A stretch of 58,788 nucleotides of DNA from Candidatus Gastranaerophilales bacterium (GTDB taxonomy: Bacteria; Cyanobacteriota; Vampirovibrionia; Gastranaerophilales; Gastranaerophilaceae). The notes under the pieces were generated by a model. That model made no database searches and was not told where the DNA came from. It saw nothing but the letters and a program-made list of their open reading frames with translations. Position 1 is the first letter of the stretch. Each line of letters opens with the position of its first letter. The position numbers and the translations under genes were made by a program. Of this stretch, positions 51,976 to 58,788 are shown piece by piece. The stretch is taken from the NCBI GenBank assembly GCA_944323425.1, contig CALUSL010000012.1, positions 1 through 58,788 of the forward strand, given 5' to 3'.

Positions 51976-52314
51976 TTAATTATCGGTATTGTTTTCTTCA
52001 GGTTTTGTAATACCAGCTTCTTCTAGTGTCTTAATAAAATGAATTGCAGCTGCTTTTTGAATCTCAGGAGGAACAACCCTTAATAGTTCAACTGTTTTCG
52101 AAATAACAGGGTCTTTGTCATACCAACGATTTCCGTTTATTGGTTTAACCATTTCGTAAAATTTATCTATAGTTTCTTTTGAAACCTTTTCTTCTATTTT
52201 CTTTAGAAACACTTCTGCCTGTGCTTTGAGCTCATCCTGATAATTTCTTAGCAAATCAAGAACTTCCATCAAAACAGGGTCATGATCATACCATCTTTTA
52301 TATTGAGGCTTCAT
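51976..52314 (-). CDS. Small two-repeat protein coupled to murA, function unknown
   Basis: The 112-residue product (from the ATG at 52312-52314) holds two copies of a motif of about 35-45 residues: RWYDHDPVLMEVLDLLR near 7-23 and RWYDKDPVISKTVELLR near 62-78, each followed by an amphipathic helix. The chosen start has a strong ribosome site (ggaagg) inside the end of murA and overlaps it by 17 bases; the open frame reaches 52359, without such a site. The coupling hints at a link with cell-wall synthesis, but nothing proves it. Confidence 0.75.
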   Translation of the reverse strand: MKPQYKRWYDHDPVLMEVLDLLRNYQDELKAQAEVFLKKIEEKVSKETIDKFYEMVKPINGNRWYDKDPVISKTVELLRVVPPEIQKAAAIHFIKTLEEAGITKPEENNTDN

Positions 52315-53623
52315 TATATTTACCTTCCTGCAATAGCTTGGGTTCCACAATATCGTCATTATATCTTACTATATCTGCACCGATATTTCTGAATTTTTCC
52401 TCAAAATTCTCGTATCCTCTATCTATATGGTGAAGGGATTCTATTTCACTCACACCATCTGCCATAAGAGCAGCGATAATTAATGATGCACCGGCTCTTA
52501 AATCACTTGCCTTCAGATTTGCACCTGTAAGTTTTTTTACTCCGCGAACAAGCGCATGATTTCGTTCTTGATGTATATCAGCTCCCATTCTGCGCAGTTC
52601 CGGAACTTGCATAAACCTGTTTTCGTACAGACTTTCAGTAATAATACTTACACCATCCGCCGTTGTTAACATCGCCATTGCCAGCGACTGTAAATCTGTT
52701 GGGAATCCCGGATATGGCTGAGTAACAATGTTTACTGCAGAAAGACGTTGCTTGCAGCTTACTTCTATGACTGATGGCTCTAAAAGTTTGATATTAGCCC
52801 CCATTTTTATGAGTTTTGAGTTAAAAAACGTTAAATGCGAGGGCATGACATTTTTTATAATACCTTTACCGCGTGTTGTAATAAATGCTGCCATATAAGT
52901 ACCGGCTTCAATACGATCAGGTATTGTTGCATATTCTATGGGGTGCAAATCTTCTTGTTTTACCCCGTTGATTACAATTTCTGAAGTACCGGCGCCGGAG
53001 ACGTCTGCTCCCATAGTGTTTAAAAAGTTTGCAAGATCAACTATTTCCGGTTCTTGCGCAGCATTCTGTATTCTTGTTGCACCTTCTGCCATAACAGCCG
53101 CGAGCATAAGGTTTTCAGTTGCACCTACTGATGGTATATCAAGATAAATATCAGCTCCATGCAGCTTTGTTGCTTTTGCATGAACATATCCGTTTTCTAT
53201 CTTAATTTTTGCACCAAGCGCCTCCAGACCTTTTATGTGAAAATCTACCCTGCGTTCACCAATTGCACATCCTCCCGGAAGTGCAACAATAGCTTCTTTA
53301 CATCTGGAAACCAGTGCCCCGAGTACTATAAATGAAGCACGCATTTTGCTTACAAGTTCGTACTTTGCTGTAATACTGGTTATATCAGTAGCTTCAATAG
53401 CAACTGTTTTGTTGACTTTGTCATATTTTGTTTTTACGCCGAGACCTTCAATAACTCTCAGCATAATCTGAACATCCGTTAATTCCGGAACATTATAAAT
53501 CTTGCTTTCACCTTTTGCGAGGAGTGCTGCAGCCATAAGTTTAAGTACCGCGTTTTTTGCACCGCCGATAGAGACTTCGCCTTTTAGCGACACGCCGCCC
53601 CGTATTTTAAGTTTTTCGGTCAA
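52298..53623 (-). CDS. murA: UDP-N-acetylglucosamine 1-carboxyvinyltransferase
   Basis: MurA makes enolpyruvyl-UDP-GlcNAc, the first committed step of peptidoglycan. The 441-residue product has SIGGAKNAVLK (Lys/Asn of the active site), the catalytic cysteine in PGGCAIGERRVD (cysteine-type, so the usual fosfomycin target) and IPDRIEAGTYM. The frame opens at an ATG at 53659, but a perfect ggagg sits four bases before the TTG at 53621-53623. Starting there gives the usual N-terminus (TEKLKIRGG...LKGEVSIGGAKN). I therefore use the TTG. Confidence 0.95.
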   Translation of the reverse strand: MTEKLKIRGGVSLKGEVSIGGAKNAVLKLMAAALLAKGESKIYNVPELTDVQIMLRVIEGLGVKTKYDKVNKTVAIEATDITSITAKYELVSKMRASFIVLGALVSRCKEAIVALPGGCAIGERRVDFHIKGLEALGAKIKIENGYVHAKATKLHGADIYLDIPSVGATENLMLAAVMAEGATRIQNAAQEPEIVDLANFLNTMGADVSGAGTSEIVINGVKQEDLHPIEYATIPDRIEAGTYMAAFITTRGKGIIKNVMPSHLTFFNSKLIKMGANIKLLEPSVIEVSCKQRLSAVNIVTQPYPGFPTDLQSLAMAMLTTADGVSIITESLYENRFMQVPELRRMGADIHQERNHALVRGVKKLTGANLKASDLRAGASLIIAALMADGVSEIESLHHIDRGYENFEEKFRNIGADIVRYNDDIVEPKLLQEGKYNEASI

Positions 53624-53709
53624 TTGTCCTCCAAAAAGTTCTATTCCTTCTATTATCATAATATAACTAATAGAAATTGTCGCAAATAATTTAAATAATG
53701 TAAATTATA

Positions 53710-54990
53710 TTAAATTTTTCCACCTGTTGCAGCCTGTTTTTCATAAAAGGTCTGCGTGCCTATCTCTTTTAAATATATGTTTTTTAAATTCCAATCATAC
53801 AGTGGAAGCTGATTTTCCGGTTGGACAGAAGGTTCGTTCTTTTGAATTTCTGGAGTAGTTTTAGGTGGTGTTTGCATCGGATATTCCAATTTTTTCACTT
53901 CTACTGCAGGTTTTTTTTCGATTTTGTTAACAGCTGGTTTTTCATTTTTTTTCTGCGTTTTTGGTGCAGGAGTCTGTTTTATAAATTTTTGTTGTATAAC
54001 TTTATCCTGTGGTTGTTTGTATATAGCAGGCTGAATAATTTCTTGCTGCTGTTCGGTTTTGGGCTGGATATTATTGATTTGTTGAATGTTTAAGTTTTCA
54101 GGACTTACTGTTTTTTCTGTGGAATGAGTGCTATTTTCTTTTTGTTTAACTTTTTCGTCACGTTTGAAGCGATCAGTAAATTTGTTGACCTTTTTTTGCA
54201 CTTCTTCTTTATGAATTACAGGATAGTAGAGCCTTTTATCTTCATTTATGTGCATTTTTTTTAGTTCTATGGTTTTTGGCTCTTCTGGCGGCTGTAATTC
54301 GGGATTTACATTTTTGTCCACGATAGGCACAACATGTTCTGCAACTCTGGTTGAATATTTTTTAATTTTAGAAAGCTGTGCATATCCGGGTGAAAATTGA
54401 ACTGCACCTATGTCGAAATTTTTAGCTGAAATATCTTTTATATACAAATCCTGCCATACTATCTCGCTGGTTTTGTTATCAATGAGGGTTAAAAGTGTGC
54501 TGAGACGATATGTTGGTCTTACAACATCCATGCCTGAAATATTGAGTTTATTCCACCAGGTATCTTTCAAAAAGCTGCTCTGTATATCTAGACCACTGGT
54601 AACCATGAGGATATAGTCCGCTTTAATATTGCCGGTAAGCCGTTTAAGATTTACGAAATCAATATTGTAATTAGATTTGTATTCCTGAAAAAATGTATCT
54701 TTATAAATAGCGAGCTTATTGTCTGTTATTTTTGCCATAGTCTCTCCGAGCAACGGCGCCTGTATTCGTTTTGACTGATTCAGCGCATTTATAATATCTG
54801 TTGCTATAATATCGGCAGCAGAACCGCAAATCAGGTATGTAGTACCGTTTCTATGTGCTCTGTCACTAATAACAGCTACAACCGGAGTCTTTTTCTTTTC
54901 ATTTTTTGCAGGTTCAGATATCGCAAAACACTGTGTGCAAAAAATTAGAAGAGTCAACCCTAAAAGCCCCAGTCTAATTATATTTTTCAT
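53710..54990 (-). CDS. Secreted proline/glutamine/lysine-rich protein, function unknown
   Basis: The 426-residue product has a signal peptide (about 1-23, ending TQCFA). A globular alpha/beta part (about 30-245) resembles periplasmic beta-propeller-free lipoprotein-type domains only vaguely. A long low-complexity region (about 250-395), rich in Pro, Gln, Lys and Glu, may span the wall. The ATG at 54990 has a good ribosome site (aaaggga); the upstream ATG at 55020 does not. It is probably an envelope protein; no family recognised. Confidence 0.7.
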   Translation of the reverse strand: MKNIIRLGLLGLTLLIFCTQCFAISEPAKNEKKKTPVVAVISDRAHRNGTTYLICGSAADIIATDIINALNQSKRIQAPLLGETMAKITDNKLAIYKDTFFQEYKSNYNIDFVNLKRLTGNIKADYILMVTSGLDIQSSFLKDTWWNKLNISGMDVVRPTYRLSTLLTLIDNKTSEIVWQDLYIKDISAKNFDIGAVQFSPGYAQLSKIKKYSTRVAEHVVPIVDKNVNPELQPPEEPKTIELKKMHINEDKRLYYPVIHKEEVQKKVNKFTDRFKRDEKVKQKENSTHSTEKTVSPENLNIQQINNIQPKTEQQQEIIQPAIYKQPQDKVIQQKFIKQTPAPKTQKKNEKPAVNKIEKKPAVEVKKLEYPMQTPPKTTPEIQKNEPSVQPENQLPLYDWNLKNIYLKEIGTQTFYEKQAATGGKI

Positions 54991-55138
54991 TATCTTCCCT
55001 TTAATTTCGCAATTCCCCACACAATATTATTCCTTATTTTTCAAATATTGGTATCCCTTACATAATGGATTTTTATATTGAAAAATGATTTTATAATTAA
55101 AGAACAATACACTGAATAATAGGGAATTTTAAGGTTTT

Positions 55139-55531
55139 ATGCGAAGCAATCAAGAACTTTTAGACATGGCAAAAGCTGCTTGTGACAATGCATACGCTCC
55201 TTATTCGAATTTTTTTGTCGGAGCATGTGCGCTTTATGATTCTGGCAATACATATGTAGGCTGCAATGTAGAAAATGCAAGCTATGGACTTTCTCTTTGT
55301 GCGGAAAGAAACGCAATGTCCAATGCGATTGTTGCCGGAGAAAAAGGGAAATTAATAAAAATAGCAATATACAGTAAAAACCAAAAAAACTGTATGCCAT
55401 GCGGTGCTTGCCGTCAATGGATGGCTGAATTTAAAAAAGATAAAGATATGGAAATAATTATGGAAAGCGAAGACAATAAATGTGCTGTCTTTACTATAGA
55501 ACAACTGCTTCCATACGGATTTATGCTATAA
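55139..55531 (+). CDS. cdd: Cytidine deaminase
   Basis: Cdd deaminates cytidine and deoxycytidine in pyrimidine salvage. The 130-residue product matches the tetrameric class, with zinc ligands in the motifs CAER (about 59-62) and PCGACRQ (about 84-90), and NVENASYG. Ribosome site aagg; a TATAAT is at 55092-55097. It is followed by a terminator. Confidence 0.95.
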   Translation: MRSNQELLDMAKAACDNAYAPYSNFFVGACALYDSGNTYVGCNVENASYGLSLCAERNAMSNAIVAGEKGKLIKIAIYSKNQKNCMPCGACRQWMAEFKKDKDMEIIMESEDNKCAVFTIEQLLPYGFML

Positions 55532-55537
55532 CACAAT

Positions 55538-55565
55538 AAAAAAGCCGGTCTTAAAACCGGCTTTT
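55538..55565. terminator. Bidirectional terminator between cdd and hsp20
   Basis: aaaagccgg-tcttaaaa-ccggctttt, a 9-bp stem with A and T tails between convergent genes. Confidence 0.85.
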
Positions 55566-55598
55566 CAAGAAGTTGGGATAGGATAAGATAAATGGATA

Positions 55599-56054
55599 TT
55601 ATGAAACTGTGAGTTTCTTTGTTGCTTCTTTCTCTGCAGCAACTTTCGGTGCTTCGATTCTCAAAACGCCGTGTTCAAGTTTAGCTGTAGTTTTTTCGAC
55701 ATCAATTTCTTGAGGAAAATAGATAGTACGAGAGAAATCACCGTATTTAAACTCGGATTTTCTAAATGTTTTAGTATCTTCCCTGTGTTCCTCATGCTTT
55801 TTAGCGTTTATAGTAAGATGGCTTCCGTCAATATCTATATCCAAATCTTCTTTTTTTACACCCGGAAGCTCTGCTTTTACACAATATTCTTTATCTTTTT
55901 CATGAATTTCTACAGGCATTGCGTATTTGTCCATTTCTTCCGTGAAAATATATTCAGGGAACAAGCTGTCAAAATTTCTGCTCAAAATTGAACTGATTTC
56001 ATCGTTGACTGATTTTATAAATCCATCCGGTGTTTTCTTTATTAAGAATTTCAT
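55599..56054 (-). CDS. Small heat-shock protein (Hsp20/alpha-crystallin)
   Basis: The 151-residue product has the alpha-crystallin domain (about 45-140: MPVEIHEKDKEYCVKAELPG, GVLRIEAPK), a helical N-terminus and a short tail. It acts as an ATP-independent holdase chaperone. The open frame starts at 56114, but the ATG at 56054 has a good ribosome site (aaaggag) and gives the normal length, so I chose it. Confidence 0.95.
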   Translation of the reverse strand: MKFLIKKTPDGFIKSVNDEISSILSRNFDSLFPEYIFTEEMDKYAMPVEIHEKDKEYCVKAELPGVKKEDLDIDIDGSHLTINAKKHEEHREDTKTFRKSEFKYGDFSRTIYFPQEIDVEKTTAKLEHGVLRIEAPKVAAEKEATKKLTVS

Positions 56055-56178
56055 AATCTTAACTCCTTTCTGATTTCTTTCCTTCAACAATTGTATTATT
56101 ACTCTGTTTTTCAAAAATTCTTCAGATTTTAACTAAGTTTTAACAATTGTGATAGTATGGAAAAAAGAGGAGCGATTT

Positions 56179-56361
56179 ATGCAAAAATTCAGGCATTTAA
56201 AAACCGGAAACACATATGAAATGATAAGGGACGATGTAATAAACTGCACAAACGCAAATGACCATCAGACAATGGTCCTCTACAAACGTCCGGATTATCC
56301 TGATTTGATATTTGTTCGGGAAAAGGAAGAGTTCTTTCAAAAATTTGAAGCAATGGACTAA
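56179..56361 (+). CDS. DUF1653-like small protein
   Basis: The 60-residue product (FRHLKTGNTYEMIRDDV ... VLYKRPDYPDLIFVREKEEFFQKFE) resembles the DUF1653 beta-barrel-like proteins. The ATG at 56179 is preceded by gagga(g); an upstream GTG in the same frame is not. It may be involved in nucleic-acid or metabolite binding; function is unknown. Confidence 0.75.
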   Translation: MQKFRHLKTGNTYEMIRDDVINCTNANDHQTMVLYKRPDYPDLIFVREKEEFFQKFEAMD

Positions 56362-56382
56362 AAAGCCGAAATACGGCTTTTT
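56360..56382. terminator. Bidirectional terminator between the DUF1653-like and M49-like genes
   Basis: aaaaagccg-aaata-cggcttttt overlaps the stop codons of both convergent genes (56361 and 56381). Confidence 0.75.
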
Positions 56383-58102
56383 AGTCTTTTAAAAGTTCAT
56401 CGGCAAGCGGATACTCAACCCTTCCGTTGAGCTCCAAATCAGTAGTTCTGAGTTTTTTTGCAACCCTTTCCATTTCTTCGGTCCATACAAAATTACGATT
56501 TATATATGCTTCTGCCTTATCAAAATCACGGTCTATCTGAATTCGTATTATTTCTTCGAGCATCTTCATTGCTGTGGGAACAACCTTTTCTATATCAACT
56601 TGAATGTGCCCGTCATCGTCTACACTTACAGCGCCGTTATCCAGAAAATATTTTGTTTGCATAACAGAACGAACTCTGTGTGCTTGAGAAATCGGAGGTT
56701 CTGATTTCATAAAATTGCCGGCACAGAATGTTACGATAATCTGCTTCTTTTCTTCTTCTGTATACATGCCTTCTTTAACCAGTATATCGAGAAATGCCAT
56801 TGAGCCCATGTCTGCTTTGTTTTCTTCAATAATATTTTTGTATTTTCCAAGTGCTTCTGTACCGTTTTTAGGTCCAAGTGAATGAACATTTTCATGTCCA
56901 ATAGTGAATTTATGTGACGCTTCCGCATCAAAATATTTGTGAAGCTCTTTGTCCAAAGTCGCATCCAGGCGTTTCTGAAGTTTTTCTTTGTCTTTTATTT
57001 CCCGGATTTGGCGGTGATAGACATTTCTTCTTCCCCCTCCGATAGTAAGAGATAGTTTGTCGTTGTTTGGAAGATTTTGAGCTACAGTAATACCGCCTCT
57101 GTAAGCACCTTCATCTCCGTATAAAGCTGCAAGGTCGACGTCAACCATTGTCTGTTTATCATCACCTTCGGAAATATTCTGTTCGTATTCGTCTTTAAAG
57201 GGCATATAGCCAGCAAGCATCGGAATATATTTTTTGATTTTCAAAAGGTTTTCAGTGCCTTCTTTGTTGATTATCCCGATTCTGATGCCTATTGAATCTT
57301 TTGCAAGCGGTTCAATCCCGTTTTCTTCAAGAAGTTTTTTCAACTCTTCGTTTTCAATAACTGTACCTGTCAGCATATCTGCATATTGTTCTCTTGATAT
57401 AGTGAATTCTAATACAGCATTTTCCTGTAATTCCGCCCATTTTTTGTCCGCATAAGCATCGAGCATCGGGTCATTCGTTCTCAGTGCTTTTGCCTGTAAT
57501 GTTAAATATTCGTTGAAGTCAGAATTTGAAGAACTTTTTGCTGCCATATCAAGTTCATCTGCCGCTTTTGAAAATTCTTCTTTAAAAAATTCTGTGTAAT
57601 CTATGCCCTTTAACTCATTACCGTCTCTGACTACCATTGAACGCTGGGTAAGAATATTTTTCACATCATCTTTGCGACCGTCTTTTAACATTTTTATCAA
57701 AATTTTATGAAACTCTTCTTTTGTAATATCAGAGGGGTAAAATCCTTTACCGTCGGTTGTCGTTTCACCTTTTGCAAGATAAACCATATTGGACTCCCTG
57801 TCTATTGCACTCATTCCTTTCTGTGCATTGAACAGAATAAGCGAAAGTTTTGCGCGTTCATTACCTTTTGCTGTTTCTTCTTCAAGAAATTTTTTGAAAT
57901 CTTTATTTTTTTCGTTATCCTGTCTTAAATACACGTCTTCAAGGATTTTTCCGGCTTTCAGAAGATGCCTTAACGCTTCTTTGTCACCGTCAGAAAGATT
58001 TTTATATGATTCGTGTTCTGCAGAAATCATGGTTTTGGTTAACAGATATGTTTTGTTAGTTCTTTTTCTGAGCTCTTCTTCTGATAAGTTAAGTTCAAAC
58101 AT
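56381..58102 (-). CDS. M49-like zinc metallopeptidase (dipeptidyl peptidase III-like)
   Basis: The 573-residue protein has no signal peptide, so it is probably cytosolic. Zinc-binding HENVH (His403-His407) and the downstream EENKAD (426-431) match the pattern of M49 dipeptidyl peptidase III proteins and their bacterial relatives (His-Glu...His with EExxAD). The N-terminal 300 residues are helical and fit the M49 upper lobe. A good ribosome site (aagggg) precedes the ATG. The product is expected to remove dipeptides from small peptides, but this is from the family only. It is the last gene before the right-hand repeat. Confidence 0.8.
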   Translation of the reverse strand: MFELNLSEEELRKRTNKTYLLTKTMISAEHESYKNLSDGDKEALRHLLKAGKILEDVYLRQDNEKNKDFKKFLEEETAKGNERAKLSLILFNAQKGMSAIDRESNMVYLAKGETTTDGKGFYPSDITKEEFHKILIKMLKDGRKDDVKNILTQRSMVVRDGNELKGIDYTEFFKEEFSKAADELDMAAKSSSNSDFNEYLTLQAKALRTNDPMLDAYADKKWAELQENAVLEFTISREQYADMLTGTVIENEELKKLLEENGIEPLAKDSIGIRIGIINKEGTENLLKIKKYIPMLAGYMPFKDEYEQNISEGDDKQTMVDVDLAALYGDEGAYRGGITVAQNLPNNDKLSLTIGGGRRNVYHRQIREIKDKEKLQKRLDATLDKELHKYFDAEASHKFTIGHENVHSLGPKNGTEALGKYKNIIEENKADMGSMAFLDILVKEGMYTEEEKKQIIVTFCAGNFMKSEPPISQAHRVRSVMQTKYFLDNGAVSVDDDGHIQVDIEKVVPTAMKMLEEIIRIQIDRDFDKAEAYINRNFVWTEEMERVAKKLRTTDLELNGRVEYPLADELLKD

Positions 58103-58788
58103 AAAATTTCCCCTTGTTTTCTATTGTGCAAGAGGATTATAGCTTATTTCCGGCATTTTATGATACATGCTAATGGAGTATTTGGGGGGGAATGATGATT
58201 TATCAACTTTCCACCCAAAGTATGAAAAAGTTCAAACTTAAGTATAATTCCCTTTTTCAGCGTTTTACGTCATAATACAATTGAAAGGGATAGCATCTCT
58301 AAGCAATTCTCCGCAATGACGAGGAATGAAAATGTAAAATGATGCGTCATTGCGAGCGAACGAAGTGAGCGCGGCAATCTATAAAAACATGCTGGCTGAC
58401 TGGATTGCTTCGTCTTTTCACTGTCTTGGATTTCCTTATCGCTCAGCTCTGCCGCTCGTTTGGCTTCGCCAGTACTCGCTTCGAGCTTCGCTCCCCGGAC
58501 TAGCTCCCTTCAGTCGCGTCGTCCGTACGGAAATCCGCGTCTTGAATTTTTGCGTTCCGTCGGTCTTGCATTCCATTTCGAAATTCTTCGAATTTCTGCA
58601 TTCCACAGCCCGACTCCACATGGGGCGTTCACTTCGTTCAGCCCCGCAAAAATCCGCTCCTCTCAATGACGTATTGATAATATTTATTATGTAAAAATAT
58701 AAAAACTAAACCCAACGTTAATAACCGCATCAAGCCCAAACCTCACCATAACGACACGAATAATCAATGTTAGTGAAGCAGCGACAAA
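58103..58788. other. 686-base non-coding right end
   Basis: No gene with coding support. It holds a G7 run (58184-58190), the right repeat copy (about 58204-58424), then a GC-richer stretch (58424-58670) and an unusual AT-rich tail. The apparent open frames within the GC-rich stretch are repeat sequence, not genes. Confidence 0.65.
58204..58424 (+). repeat. Right copy of the inverted dispersed repeat
   Basis: Matches 1-300 in inverted orientation and order: 58205-58243 with about 262-297, 58258-58292 with about 206-245, the palindromic unit atgcgtcattgcgag...ggcaatct (58342-58380) with 122-164, and 58394-58423 with 1-30. The palindromic unit has the look of a common dispersed bacterial repeat. 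Confidence 0.8.

Noticed and set aside
51869-52020. Small plus-strand gene starting near 51870
   Set aside because: The frame runs across the plus-strand terminator and into the antisense of the 51976 gene; the start has only a closely spaced aagg.
58350-58694. Protein-coding genes in the right end
   Set aside because: The open frames exist on both strands of GC-rich repeat sequence, start within the repeat and show no family or ribosome-site support.

Overview
The window looks like a piece of an AT-rich, flagellated, diderm bacterial chromosome. The best fit is a non-photosynthetic relative of the cyanobacteria (Melainabacteria/Vampirovibrionia, probably the gut order Gastranaerophilales). 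This is inferred from the housekeeping set, a MurT-type ligase together with a DAP-type MurE, an flhA gene, and several small asparagine-rich or membrane families of the kind I associate with that order. No 16S gene is present, so placement is tentative. The standard bacterial code works throughout, with ATG starts and a few TTG/GTG starts supported by good Shine-Dalgarno sequences.

Layout. Positions 1-300 and about 58204-58424 are inverted copies of one dispersed repeat, so the gene-bearing part is bracketed by repeats (possibly assembly break points). Next come uvrC, a secreted glycine-zipper protein, and a tRNA-Leu(CAA) surrounded by duplicated tRNA and terminator fragments. Positions 3974-9549 form an envelope-glycan acylation locus: an MBOAT acyltransferase, its DHHW/AlgJ-like partner split by a 10-base G/C homopolymer, and a large TPR membrane protein. 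rpsO and thyX diverge from a shared promoter region. Positions 10926-15319 hold lineage-specific proteins (a modular 843-residue repeat protein, small acidic proteins, a membrane protein) and a ribbon-helix-helix regulator. murT and folC diverge at 16.9 kb, followed by a NarL-type response regulator.

From 31.6 kb down to 19.0 kb almost everything is on the minus strand and closely packed: two tandem thymidylate-kinase-like genes, ftsI, murE, two unknown genes, flhA, a PilZ protein, a histidine kinase, a REC-HD-GYP protein and two further signalling proteins. This joins cell-wall synthesis to a flagellar, phospho-relay and c-di-GMP module. A GAF-GAF-GGDEF cyclase lies at 34-36 kb. Positions 32-34 kb carry a membrane protein, a STAS-like protein and rsmI. 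Positions 35.8-47.2 kb carry ribD, purB, ispG, a PHP phosphoesterase, an unusual Clp_N-repeat protein without an ATPase domain, an ArnT/PMT-like glycosyltransferase, miaA and two related membrane proteins. ilvD-yebC, a pair of overlapping membrane-protein genes, murA with a translationally coupled repeat protein, cdd, hsp20 and an M49-like zinc peptidase complete the window.

Most notable: the C10 tract that turns a full-length DHHW gene off frame (candidate phase variation of a surface acyl modification), the tRNA-Leu fragment array, the six-half-repeat Clp_N protein, two orphan intrinsic terminators that suggest small RNAs, and a shared N-terminal signature on neighbouring lineage-specific proteins. 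No CRISPR array, transposase, integrase or phage gene was seen.
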